Source: Neodiprion pinetum
Lineage: Eukaryota > Arthropoda > Insecta > Hymenoptera > Diprionidae
Direction: 5' to 3'
Assembly: GCF_021155775.2 (NCBI RefSeq)
Contig: NC_060235.2
Location: forward strand, 26,452,607 to 26,516,606
Length of the DNA: 64,000 nt
The stretch's first letter is position 1. Each line of letters begins with the position of its first letter. A program made the position numbers and the translations under genes. Below the pieces are notes generated by a model. That model did not search any database and was not told where the DNA came from. It saw only the letters and a program-made list of their open reading frames with translations. Positions 48,373-59,683 of the stretch are shown here, in pieces.

Positions 48373-49406
48373 GATCAGTAGCTTCTGTTTACACTTCAGG
48401 TCTGTAGCAGCACGTTTGGCTTAACGAGGTTCAATACTTTGCAAGCATTGTCAAAATTCTCAATCAAATGATTTGAGAACACTCAAAACCACGAAAAGAC
48501 TGTCGCCATTTGCGTTTTACTGACAGTCACCGGAAGATTTTTCTCAATAATAGAGTAATGCCAAGAACCTTTACCGTCACTGATTTCGAATCCGATGTCA
48601 AAATTTCAGAATTCAACACGATCGATCCAAAATAGCGGATCACCCTCATTGAAAAATCGGTTCGACTTCCATGATAATTCTTACGTTAGGCTTTGAGGAG
48701 TCGCTGATCCAGATTCCAAAATCGAAATCCGGAAATTCGAAATGGAGGACCCAAACTGGCAGACATTCTTTGTCAATATTGGCTGGAATTCCATGAAAAT
48801 TAGTATTCTGGGGGTTTCTGGACAGCAGATCAGTCACTCATAAATGGCATATTGTTATTTATAAATGAAGAAAAAGTATATACATACCCAGATCACCTTC
48901 CATTGCTTCCTTAGATTGTTTTTGAAGAAATCCAAAACACGCTTGTCTTGTTTCGGCCGTTCCTAATCGTTTATGGAAGGAAAAATATTTCATTTAGGTA
49001 CAAGGACTGAAGCCACAGAATTGGTAGCCAAACTCATTCACTCATTCTACAAATAATGTTTTAGATCTACGACGATGAAGTTCAGAGAATTAGACTACAG
49101 CTACGGGATGGGAAATGGTAGATACCACAAAATCACCTTCCATCTTTGGGATTCGAATTAAAAATTGTGAATTAACAACTCCGATTCTCGAGTTACACAT
49201 TTTTATATGAAATTCAAAGGGACTTTAACAAAGTCAGGCCTCCATTTTCAGCGTTTAGGTTTGAATTTTAGGTTTGAAATCAGCAACCCTCAAAACTCTG
49301 TGGTAGAAATTTGTTGCAATTTGAAGCTGCTTCGCGAGCAAATGTTTGGTTATTGCTATGGCATAAGTGTAAAGAGCTTACAATATAAGAGTAAAAAAAA
49401 CTAACC

Positions 49407-49568
49407 CTATTTAACAATAATATATTTCGTTTTGTCATTGTTCAGCTCTGCAAACATATTATGCATAATTACATATCTTTCTTGATATTCATTGTCAGTC
49501 ACTTCGCACGGATTGAGCATAAGATTACATGCATCGAAAATGTAATCTACTGGTAATATTTGAGACAT
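49407..49568 (-). CDS. Small unrecognised ORF, 53 aa
   Basis: It reads MSQILPVDYIFDACNLMLNP and on to YIIVK with a stop. Its composition is protein-like but it matches no family I know. It is divergent from open frames on the plus strand that start about 100 bp away. It may be a relic of a mobile or captured gene, or chance. Confidence 0.25.
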   Translation of the reverse strand: MSQILPVDYIFDACNLMLNPCEVTDNEYQERYVIMHNMFAELNNDKTKYIIVK

Positions 49569-49869
49569 CGCCTTAAATTATTGTATTCCTTTACTAGGGC
49601 AAAAGACCGAAACGAAAATATCATTTTTTGTGCCAAATAATACAATTTACGTAGAATAGGATTCAAACCCTTTATAACTTCCTTCATCAAGGAACAGCTT
49701 CTATCTTTATCGTTCCTAAAATATCCTCAGTCACGCGAGTAGATCCTCATCCCGAAATTATTTATCATGCTTTATTGGAGAAAAATTATCCACTGAAATG
49801 TAATTACTAACTATTTTCCAAAACCGCGACCACTGCGAAGAGGTAACCTGTGGTCAACCATGCTCAGAT

Positions 49870-50139
49870 ATGTCCTTTAAAAGTGAAAAAACTTATTCTG
49901 AAATTGCAAACCAGTTGACGGTCAAGAAATCATTTTTTTCTGAAACAAATGTTCTTTGCTTGTATCAGAATCAGTTACTAGTGACTTATTCCAATGAAAC
50001 ACACGGCATAATGGAATCATTACAAGTACAGTACGTTTTGGACATTAATATAAACATGCCCTCCGAGATATATAAAAATATGTACGCACTTAAAAAAGCC
50101 GGAAAAGACCATATTGCAAAGTTTCAAGCACGTGTGTGA
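49870..50139 (+). CDS. Small unrecognised ORF, 89 aa
   Basis: It reads MSFKSEKTYSEIANQLTV to GKDHIAKFQARV and stop. It is a protein-like mix of charged and hydrophobic residues in otherwise AT-rich DNA. A second short frame just upstream (about 49660-49820, ending in EIIYHALLEKNYPLKCNY) is on the same strand and looks similarly protein-like. No signal peptide, splice context or family is recognised. It could be a decayed insertion. Confidence 0.28.
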   Translation: MSFKSEKTYSEIANQLTVKKSFFSETNVLCLYQNQLLVTYSNETHGIMESLQVQYVLDININMPSEIYKNMYALKKAGKDHIAKFQARV

Positions 50140-51742
50140 CATTTGGTTTTCTAAAATATTATGCATACTCGTGGAAACCTGAAACGCTGGACATGAACCA
50201 GGCTACACCTGTTTAAACTAAGCAACCACTTCTCAGAAGCAGCTCTGACGGTCGTCGCGTTTTTACATGATAAATAGTTGAACAGCTGGTTTTTTCTTAC
50301 TAGAAAAAAAAAAGAAATTAAGCTTATCAAAGTAGCTCGCTCCAAGGTGACATGAGGAGTGCAAATGCTTTGCTTATTATTATCAATGTACGTACCTAAC
50401 GATAAGATGTAGATTTGAAACCGTAGCTACAGTGAAAAAGCTGAACTGATAGTCGATGGTACATTTGATGGTAGCAGCTGAGGCTGCGTAAAAACCGTAT
50501 GACACTATCCGGTGGTGGTCAAGTGGGCACTATGTAAATTTGGAGATTGTATCTACTCTACATATAGACTACAGACTCGTGTCAGTTGTACGTAATTCTT
50601 TTAAGGTACATAGCAGAAATGGAACATAGAGCTTTGATACACGGTTCATTGGTGAACATTAATAAACGGCCAGTCATACTTTGGTATAAGGGAAATTGAT
50701 TGACATTAAACTGGACAGAAGATTTTACGTCTGCAAATAAAAGATATAATATTAGTATAGAAATATATGTGAAAAATCGTGTATTATTTTGGCTTCCTTT
50801 TGACAAAGTTCTTCTTTCAGAATTTCCACGCTGTGTGAAACCATTCATCTTATTATAATGCTGTCCACTTTAACTTTTTAATTACTAGCAACGGCAAGTA
50901 GCGTAACTCGATGTAGACCGTAATATTTTGATGTATTTGATATTCGTTACTAGTTATACGACTAGATTATTAGTTGAGTTTGACGTTGAATATAGATTGG
51001 TGATACGAGAGCCATGATAATACAGAGACAAGTTGGCTGGTCATAAAAAAAATTCTACCCGGGTGATGTGGCTGGTTGAGAACAAAAATCTCTTATGAAA
51101 ATTCTAGGGGCACAATCAGTATTTCACAAATTATAAAATCCAATTACAATTGGTAATTGAGTAATTCTGGTATGAAACTGCAAGTCGTATCGAAGACCAT
51201 CAGCAAATTGGTGATAACAAGCTAATTCAGGTGAATTTTTGTCAGAAGGCTTCAATTATGTCCACATTCTGAGAAATTACCTTTCGGAGAAAATGCGAAT
51301 TGTAACGTGACTAATTAAGAATATACATTATGCACGTTTAGTACATGTATTTACGTCGAATGTTATTTTAGCTAACACTGGTCTCTTTAGTACGTTCTAA
51401 ACTCGCAGCCATTCTTAATCAGCTGGATAAATAAACTGAATCATTAACGACACCAAAGAATTACACGTGCATTTTATAACGATTTATCGACTGTCTCGAT
51501 TCTAAACATATCAGATGAAAACACCTTCTAATTCTCAAATATAAATAATTAACTCTATCATGAATATTATCAACGTGCTGATATTATAGCGTAGTGTTAA
51601 TTGTACACAATGGACTCACTGTATAATCTGATTTCATTCCCGTACAACTTGATTTCAATTAAATTCAATTCCAGTAATTACGTCACACCGTAGCAGTCGT
51701 ACACGCAGAATAATGGATTACTGAGCTTTTTCGCGTGTGCAG

Positions 51743-51967
51743 ATACCAATTTTCAGACATGACGTGGACTTCTGGTATATTACCAGCAACACCAAACATC
51801 TTTCAAGACAACTGTTCGGTATTACGCAACGAATTTTAATCGAGGTTTCAAATATTCAATACTTCAATAGATCTTCTTCCATGTTGAATGAGTCACGAAC
51901 AAACGCGACAGAATCAATATTTCCGACTCTATGTGTAGGATATAAAAGATATTACTATCTGGTATAA
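51743..51967 (+). pseudogene. Degenerate copy of gene C exon 3
   Basis: It follows an AG as in gene C exon 3 and begins IPIFRHDVDFWY against IPIHRQDVDSWY. Small indels then shift the frame, although nucleotides such as CGAGGTTTCAAA remain alignable. No copies of gene C exons 1 or 2 lie upstream. The flanking intron sequence is also duplicated, so this arose by segmental duplication, not retroposition. Confidence 0.75.
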
Positions 51968-53405
51968 TGCTAATCTGTGGAGCTAGATTACCCGACAGTA
52001 GCGAATGCTTCATCCTCTGCAGCCGTTCTTATTCCGGATCGAAGTAGGTAAGTGACATTAGAATGTACCTAGTCTCTGTCCTCGCCACTCAATTCATATC
52101 GAAATGGCTAATTCATTGGTGTCAAATTTGAATAGAATCGACTGAAGATTTGAATATGAGAAATAAAGGGTACTGTAACGATTCTGAAGTGAACAGAAAT
52201 TATATACGTGTAACGAATGTTACCCTCATCTTATTGCAACCCATTACTGAAAATCATCTAACGCAAAACGAGAAACGATCGAGAACGAAATGATCCACGA
52301 TCGACTAGCGGACTCGTTACAATTGAAACATACCTGCTTTTGTCTGATTCAATTACGATGTCTTACGATCAAGAAACACAGCGTGTGTCACGTTAATAAT
52401 TAGTGAATCACTAGTTATTTTTTCAGCTCTCGTTACACTACTCGCATATTGAGCAACACACAAAGAGCGCACATGTATACAGAGGTAAATTGTGCGGGGG
52501 AAAGTTGAGCCTCAGAAAAGACGGTCATGAATGCACGATGCGATGAATGTGGGGAGAAGGCCTTGGAGTGCCCCGTAAGAAATTACTGCGTTCCTCCGTA
52601 TACGCCTGTTATAATATCCATTGTGCATACAATGCCGCGAAACAAAAACCGTCGGCAGTATCGTGTTTCCAAGTTGGACAATGACAAGCACACGAAAATT
52701 TTATATACGATTCTTTTTCCATGTATTTTTATTTTTTAGTCTATATATTTATTACACACGAAGAGCTCGTTGCAACATTTGTTTCCAGTAAATTCAGCTA
52801 TACGCATACGCGCAACAATTGATACGAATTAATTCTACCTTCTTAAGTAATTATTATATCTGCTTTACTTGCTAATGATTTAACGTCACTCTATTTCGCT
52901 CGTTGTATCGCGTTGCATGAGATTGAAAAGTATGGGTGAAAACTTAACCCATGCAACAGTGAACGCGATTTCACGACGTGGGTATAATTGCCGAGAATAG
53001 ATTTAGATTACGAATCAGGAGTGATCGAAATAAATAATCATACGTAAGTAACGATATTAAAAATAATAAAAATTTCATCAATATACCCCGGTGACATTTT
53101 TCTTCTTATGCGGACACCTATCGGTGTTTCGAAAGAACTGTGAGAACAGAATTTCCTAACTTGCCAGATAAAATTCAAGCCAGTCGAGATAACTTGAGTG
53201 AAATTTCACTAGGGTATAAGTAACATTATTCTCATATCATTGATATCCTGGCCAATATGCACGGGTATAAAAATTTACCAACATTGAATATCACATTTCG
53301 TAACAATTGACCATTAGGCGTATCTAATTATTCGATACTCATGATATGTACTACGTTAAACTGTCGTATAATATTAGGCTCGACGTGTAATGTGCTCTTT
53401 CCAAA
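51968..53405. other. Intergenic, diverged duplicate of 42980-44401
   Basis: No gene seen. Its length between exon relic and gene B stop matches the original block to within about 10 bp. A short frame at 52527-52739 has no support. Confidence 0.6.
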
Positions 53406-53591
53406 TCATTCTTCCAGCTTCTTGCGCGTTACTTTTCCGTTATCATTTACCATGGTCTCCGTTGATTTGTGACTGTAGCTCTTACCATCAGGACCGACTC
53501 CCGAGGATGACGACGAGCTTGAGGAGGTTGAACGGTAGTTACCTCCCGATGTAGCAGGTGCCGTTTCATAGTAGGTCGTTTCACCGGAGTC
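53406..53591 (-). CDS. Gene B exon 5: poly-Ser and GPDGK module
   Basis: Acceptor TTAACAG|GACTCC. It encodes 61 residues from DSGETTYYE, eight serines, GVGPDGKSYSHK and NDNGKVTRKKLEE, stop at 53408-53406. Confidence 0.85.
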   Translation of the reverse strand, partial: DSGETTYYETAPATSGGNYRSTSSSSSSSSGVGPDGKSYSHKSTETMVNDNGKVTRKKLEE

Positions 53592-56500
53592 CTGTTAAGC
53601 AGTTGAAAATTTCGTGCTTCAACTTCACTCGACACAGAAAGTTGATCGCCCACTTTTCTCTTACAGAAAAGTAAGGAATGGGACGTATTGATTCGCGGAA
53701 ATGTCTAAGCACGACTGTCCGATTGCACCTTTGTAAGAATATAATATGCCATGATTAAAATCTCACCGAGCCTATCACACCATATTGTGAGGATCCATCT
53801 GAGCCGACACTGGCCGAGGAAGCGGCATAATCACTGTTGGCATTGGGACCGTGGCTCATGCCATTGCGGACGACATCATTATTAGCGAAGGGAAAATTGT
53901 TCGAGAAGAAATTTGGTACTCCTCCATATCCCCCGAAATTATTCATACCGTAGAACCTGTTAATAGTGTAACAGAAAAAACGCTTTGTTGAAAATAAGGG
54001 GAGTACTTTCGTCAATGTGTATTCGGGGTTAATTTCACTTTATTATGCTAGTCCATTGACCCTGTCACAAGGACACCGTAACCTCTGATTATTCTGAACC
54101 CGTTGATAATTGGGCGCATCGTGCTGCCGCCTTGTATGACCTGCACCTCCTCTAGATTCTTCCATAGTCAACTTGGGCCTGGATACTCTAGCGTACAGGT
54201 AGACCCTTGGCCAGGGCTGGACCCGCTCGGAAAGGGCCGTCATGAATGCCTGTTCGCGGATCCAAGAGTATCCGTTACGCTTATCCCGGCTTCGAACGGG
54301 AGCGTAATAGAGAAAAAAAAGTACCGAAGAACCACCACCGAGAGAAGTTTTTACAGGAAAGTGAAAAGCTCCTCGATAAAATGGCGGGATGAAAGGTTGC
54401 CCCAAATGGGTTTAGCCTCTTTTTTACTTATTTCATTCGATATTTATTTGTTTCAACAACGAAAAATTCTTCCTGATATTTTATCAATCTTACGAAGCCT
54501 CGCTGCGATTAGGTCAAGTGATATTTAGAGGGGCTGAACCTCGTCGAAAGCGTATTGGTCATACAGTCACGTCTGTAATGCGTCGATGAAAAATAAACAC
54601 ATAACGAAAACTTCCAAAGCATGTCGTTCACGTCGTATCTGCTTCAAAGCGTGCGATGAAACAGGGTCTGCTTTCGCCCTACCGACGTATGATTAATCAG
54701 GAAATATCTTATAACCGTTTTAACCAAACTCCTCGTAAAGCTGATATCTACTCGCATGCACAAAGCGAAGGTAACAGTCACGATGCTCATTAGTTGAGAA
54801 GCAAATGACTGTATCTTATGTGTAAAATAAATAAACAATGGTCGAGTCGCCCAGTCTGTGGAGTAGATAGAAACACCAATAAACCACATATAGTTGTCAA
54901 AATGTAAGAATATAAGCCGTTGTGTAGTTACAATAATGTATAGCTGGTTTCATGCAAGCTAGAAATGCGTGTGGTGTCTGTAAATGTATAAACAAGTCGT
55001 TCAAAAAATGTATACTTGTTCACGGGACAACGGCCGTCTAATTACAGAGGCCACCGTCACCGTAGTATTCACGAAACGATAATGGAGGAACATAAAGTAA
55101 AATTCTTAAGCATAATTGAAGGGAACGTTTATTTGAGTGCAGCGTACATTTATCATTAGCAACATGCAAGCGTAATTCCTATAATACACATGCAATAAAT
55201 TTGAGAGTAAAATTTGTTTCAACTTACGTCGGCAAGGAACTCTGGATCTGAGCTTGAATAGTCGCCTGTTGAGCTTGAATGCTTTTGATATAGTCCTGAA
55301 CGAAAGCTTGCAAGTTAAAGCCGTACGCAAGATTAGAAAATAAAGACTGATAAAGTGGAAAAGCACCAACGTTGGTTTGAAAGTTTTCAGCTGGAGCGCG
55401 ACCGGTAATTTTTTTCCCAGTCGAATCTGTGTACGTGTATATAACCTGTCCTGGATTATCGGGATCAGATGTTGTCGAGTAAGCGAAGGATCCTCCTGAA
55501 GGGTTACCGGAAGTGCTGGTAGATACAACCGCTGCACCGTCTCCGCTGGTTACGGTTTGGGTTGTTCCCTGACCGGTTCCTGTAGAAATTACGGAAATTG
55601 AGCAGTGCTCATGAAGTTCGACAGCATCGTAGACGAAAAAATTCATTGATGGTACTGCAGGCGAGTGTAAAACTACATTTGAGCTGATCCATCAACTTTC
55701 GGCCGGCCCTAAGGGTCAAAATTTGGACTGGCAGCCATTTGGATATGTTAAAGTGTAAACTAAGATACGAGAATCATTCAATTTTTAGGCATTCAATTAT
55801 TATCGTTTACGAGAAAAGCATTGATTAGTTATGTCGCGTCTTTGTCGTTAAACCTTGGTCATCGAATGTTCAGCACTTAGTGTCAAAGACAAAAAATATG
55901 ACCTCGTGTTTTTTATGTAAAAAAAATCTGATCTCGTATTTTTTGGCAGTTCCTTAGGATTCATCTCGATTTTTTCACGTAAGGAACACCAAGAATTCTA
56001 AAATGTGATGAAATTGATCCATATGTTTTTCATAAAGGATACGGACTTGAAGAAACAAAAATTGAACAATTGTCATATCTCAGTGTTTGCAACATATCCA
56101 AATTGAAGTCAGTTTGATATTTTCACCGTAAAAGGCTGGTCGAAAGTTGATAGACCGGCTCATCCGTTACCCAGGGGAAAAGTGCTCGGTGTCACGATAT
56201 ATTGCAAAACATTTGCGTCGAAGCATAACGTACTAAAAAATCGAAACGACTATGAATAAAAGCACATGCGTAAAAGCGTTAAAATAAAAATGACGGATTA
56301 AAACTTTATCAGCAACTCTTTGAATAATTTCCCGTAAATAGCGAGAATGAATTGAAAAACAGACCAACTCAACTTATTGTTAGTCAACGTGTCGATCTTC
56401 TATCTTGCCATTGTTCAATATTCAATTGATCCAAAAAATGGGAAAAGCTTCCCAGAAATTTATCTCCGTAATCTCAAATCGGAGATATTATTTCGCCGAC

Positions 56501-59500
56501 CATCAATCTATGCGAAACTGCAATCTATCAACTTCGTATGACTTTGATTACCTGAATTGCTTGTAGAACTACTGCTGTAAGCGAATGCCCGTTTTTTCCT
56601 GACTATGGAAGCGGCTCCCGAGTCGAACTCGTTGAGGCTTCGCCGTTCTCTAACTGGCAAGAGAAAAAATTTACAACATAATGAAAATTTCACTCGATCA
56701 CAAAGATACGCATTTACTCAACTGAATTTTGTTTACACGCAAGACAGTCTCTTATGGTAACCTGTATCAAGGTTATACCGCACGTCTCGCGTGAACGTCA
56801 TATAACTTATGGATACAGATATGTGTGTCAATAACGGTTTTCCACAATATAACGCAGCTGAATAAACCATTCGCGAAATGGCACAATGTTGATATTTTTA
56901 AATTTATCATGTGACAGTAAACATGTTTATGTACGTGTTTTGCTTTTCCTTATTCACCGACAGCGGAGAAAGAGGCTTTAGAAAATTTTTGTTCGTGCCA
57001 TGTTACAAGTAGATGAAAAATTATACAGCAAAACGGTGATTAGATCATAGATCTCACGTGTAACGAGCCCTTTTTTCGAGATCTTTGCTGTTTCAGGGTC
57101 TACACATCACTCTGGCTAAGCTGGAGAGTTTATAATATGAACTCAATATATGTCGCAACTTTTTTTTACAATTAATTTAATATCTATGTATACTAATTGT
57201 GGGCACTTCACGAACTCTTAGCTCTCATCGTCACTGCAACAACATGATACCTACAGCGCGTGTCTAATGGCATAAGGTCGTAGTGACCAAAAATACAATT
57301 TGGTAGCAAGAGGGGGTGGAGTTTTATTTTTTTTTCTCTAATATTTGCTCTGAACATGATCGAAACGGATAATTCTATTGAAATCAAGATTTTGAAAATA
57401 TAAAGGCAAACGGTCGTATGTTAGGCAGATGCAACCTTTTTCCATTAATAAGTATACATGAAAACAAAGGTAACCGCCATTTTATTTTTTTTCGACTGCT
57501 CTGAAAGCAATTGGAACGCATAGATTAATCGAAATCTGCGATAATTCAAAAATCTTAGAAAAAAATTATCGACGATAAACCTAAATGATCGTAACCGCAA
57601 ATTTTTTCTTTCCCCAATCAAAAGGCGTTGGTGGCAAACGCCTTAAAGACTACTGCAATACATAAAAAATTGAAGCTAACAAAGTTTTTTATGGTGAGGA
57701 TGTCGATCTTATAAACGAAAATTATTCAAATCGTTAATTATCGAAATTATAAGGATAACAATAATAACTTTGGGTGGTTATGCCCTTATACAATTAGTGT
57801 AGTAGATAATTTTTTCATTTCTAATCAGGAGCAAAGAGTCGCATTCACTAGCATATACGACCTTTTGCTTTTAGTTGATAAATTTATACTTGAGGTCAAC
57901 AAAAGTGGAAACAATTATTCTCGGTAGATGCGATCTTATGGATATAGTTGATAAAGGTTTTTACAGCTGAGTCAGTAGTAAAAGGTTGTATCAACAAGTA
58001 CGTACGACCTTTTTCTCTTAGGTTTACTGGTATTAAACTTCAACGTTTCTCACCATATTTTCATGTTTTAAGCGTAGATACTTTCAAGAAAAAAATACAC
58101 GCGCTTGTGTATTTTTCAACAGCAAAACGTCGTAAGATGGCGCTTACAACCTCACACCATTAGACAGGCGATATATTGTTTTCGAATTTATTCATATGCG
58201 TGACACTTTCACGAACACTAACTAATAGTTTTCCACGAATTCAGGTTAATTTCGATAAAACTGCGATTTCATGTTTCCTACGAGTACGAATGTGTGTCAC
58301 TGTAAGCAATTAGCGGTATTATGACTTTCCATCGACTCAAGAACGATTAGATTAGAATTGAGAAGATCGTGACGACCCATGCATGCTGGCGCAGTAAACC
58401 TGCTGCACTATCAAACCGTAAAAGCGATACGTGGCATCAAAGAAAAACTAGTAAGTATATGTAAAATATGAAACCAATATATGTTTCACGGATAATCGTA
58501 ATGTATTTATTAATATATATATATCTTCATTGCCATATATCACCCATTCAATGCAAACACTAACTGGTCAATAAACGAACCACGTATTTCGCAAGTTTAT
58601 TCGATATATCTACGCACAGCGATTTGTTGGTCAATACATGCCCATTACTTAGGTTTACTCTGTGGGAAATAAATAGGTACATACATTGACAATATATTGG
58701 GTGTTTGTGGTGGAATTGCATGGTGATCTCATAGCGTCTTGTTATGTGTAAAATGTTCAATCTAACAATGACAACTGAGTATTAAATTTCTTGCGAAAAT
58801 GAAAGGAATAAAATCAAATTCACGAATTGAAAGATAAAGCGTGCGTGGGTTAAGGTGCATCGCAAACTTGTTCTAAAAATATCTGTATCGCGCATCGATG
58901 GGTTAACGCGATGTTATCGGGTTCAAGGTAGCGTATCCATGTTGGTAAAACACGACATTGCACAACGAGACGCATCGTGCATTTTTACGTCGAAAAAGTG
59001 GCATCTAAATGTGTGGGAATTCTTCGTCGCCGGCTCGACTCACTTCCGTTACATGTTTATGTTCGACCTGACGACCGACTGATTGGATCAGCGATTCCGC
59101 AAAAACTATCGCAACAAGACTCGGGAGAAAAATTCTCCAATCAGTGTAGTACCCAAAAGCATAGATGAAAACGGAAGCCGACGTTATCGGAAAACCATAA
59201 TTATCGGTGGTTCCGGGTTTTACTGACGTGTTGTCTCTTTTATACTCGTTAAAGTATGAGATAAGTGAATTCCTCGGTTGGACAGCCGACGCCGGGTCGT
59301 TACCTCAGCGTCTACACGATTGCGAGTGAAAAACAAATTTGGTATCACCGAATTCCGACGGAGCAAATTAAGAAGACTTTGAAAAGAACTAGGTAAGGTA
59401 TCGAAAGACATCGACTCACTTATTGTTTCGGGTTTCGAAGGGGTCGCCTCGATGGCAATATTTGCTATCGCCAGGAGGAGAAAAAGGGCGCAAATCCACT

Positions 59501-59510
59501 TGACACCCAT
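53406..59510 (-). CDS. Gene B: serine-rich secreted protein, 5 exons, 306 aa (paralogue of gene A)
   Basis: The exons on the minus strand are 59510-59420, 56653-56552, 55579-55228, 53956-53767 and 53591-53406. The phases agree throughout (1, 1, 2, 0). The signal peptide is MGVKWICALFLLLAIANIAI. A dibasic site RKKR follows at residues 49-52 (a possible proprotein cleavage site). Next are a Ser/Thr/Gly-rich stretch and the module D-P-D-N-P-G-Q-V-I-Y-T-Y-T-D-S-T-G-K-K (103-121). A Gln-rich amphipathic stretch (YIKSIQAQQATIQAQIQ), an Asn/Gly/Phe-rich part and a C-terminal run of eight serines with GPDGKSY at 278-284 complete it. It is intact with no internal stop. Exon 2 has no counterpart found in gene A. 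Family unknown; a secreted structural or gland protein is inference. Confidence 0.8.
53767..53956 (-). CDS. Gene B exon 4: Asn/Gly/Phe-rich
   Basis: Acceptor TTAACAG|GTTC, donor CTCG|gtgaga. It encodes FYGMNNFGGYGGVPNFFSNN to SQYGVIGS. Confidence 0.85.
53957..55227 (-). other. Gene B intron 3, with a GC-richer block at 54041-54540
   Basis: 54041-54540 is richer in G+C than its surroundings, is open on both strands over 120 or more codons and has no match in the equivalent intron of gene A. It is probably an insertion. I recognise no protein or terminal repeats in it. Confidence 0.55.
55228..55579 (-). CDS. Gene B exon 3: Ser/Thr/Gly block, DSTGK module, Gln-rich stretch
   Basis: Acceptor TTCTACAG|GAACC, donor CCGAC|gtaagt, phase 2. 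It is one continuous 352-bp exon; gene A splits the equivalent region with a 93-bp putative intron. Confidence 0.85.
55580..56551 (-). other. Gene B intron 2, 0.97 kb
   Basis: AT-rich; no internal feature seen. Confidence 0.65.
56552..56653 (-). CDS. Gene B exon 2: RKKR-containing linker
   Basis: Acceptor CTTGCCAG|TTAG, phase 1 in and out. It encodes RERRSLNEFDSGAASIVRKK and RAFAYSSSSTSNS. Two basic clusters (RERR and RKKR) could be processing sites. Confidence 0.78.
56654..59419 (-). other. Gene B intron 1, 2.8 kb
   Basis: No exon seen. Segments near 58380-58440 and 59090-59200 resemble gene A intron 1. A TA microsatellite lies near 58511-58524. Confidence 0.65.
59420..59510 (-). CDS. Gene B exon 1: signal peptide
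   Basis: ATG at 59510-59508. It encodes 30 codons plus one base and ends ACAATAA|gtgagt. It is hydrophobic to about residue 22. Confidence 0.85.
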
Positions 59511-59675
59511 TTCTTTAATGAAAACTCGTCGAGCTGAGAAAAGAGTGAAACTTTGCCGGGTTCCTTATCCAACTTTTACGATATTATGCTACTTTAATAC
59601 GAATGTTAACCGGTCTGGTCTTGTTACACTCTGGACGCTAATGCGAATGACTGCGGGGACTGGCCGCCCATCAAC

Positions 59676-59683
59676 TTATATAG
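59676..59683 (-). promoter_or_regulatory. TATA box of gene B
   Basis: CTATATAA on the minus strand, 166 bp upstream of the gene B ATG, the same element and spacing as in gene A. Confidence 0.78.

Larger units (their letters stand above)
48373..51742. other. Region between gene A promoter and duplicated exon relic; short unrecognised frames
   Basis: Mostly AT-rich without a gene. Around 49407-50139 there is a cluster of short protein-like frames (listed separately). From about 51130 the sequence is a diverged copy of 42110-42748. Confidence 0.5.

Noticed and set aside
48646..48837. 63-codon minus-strand frame
   Set aside because: It lies in a stretch that looks like a dispersed repeat (GGAGGACCCAAACTGGCAG motif) and has no gene context.
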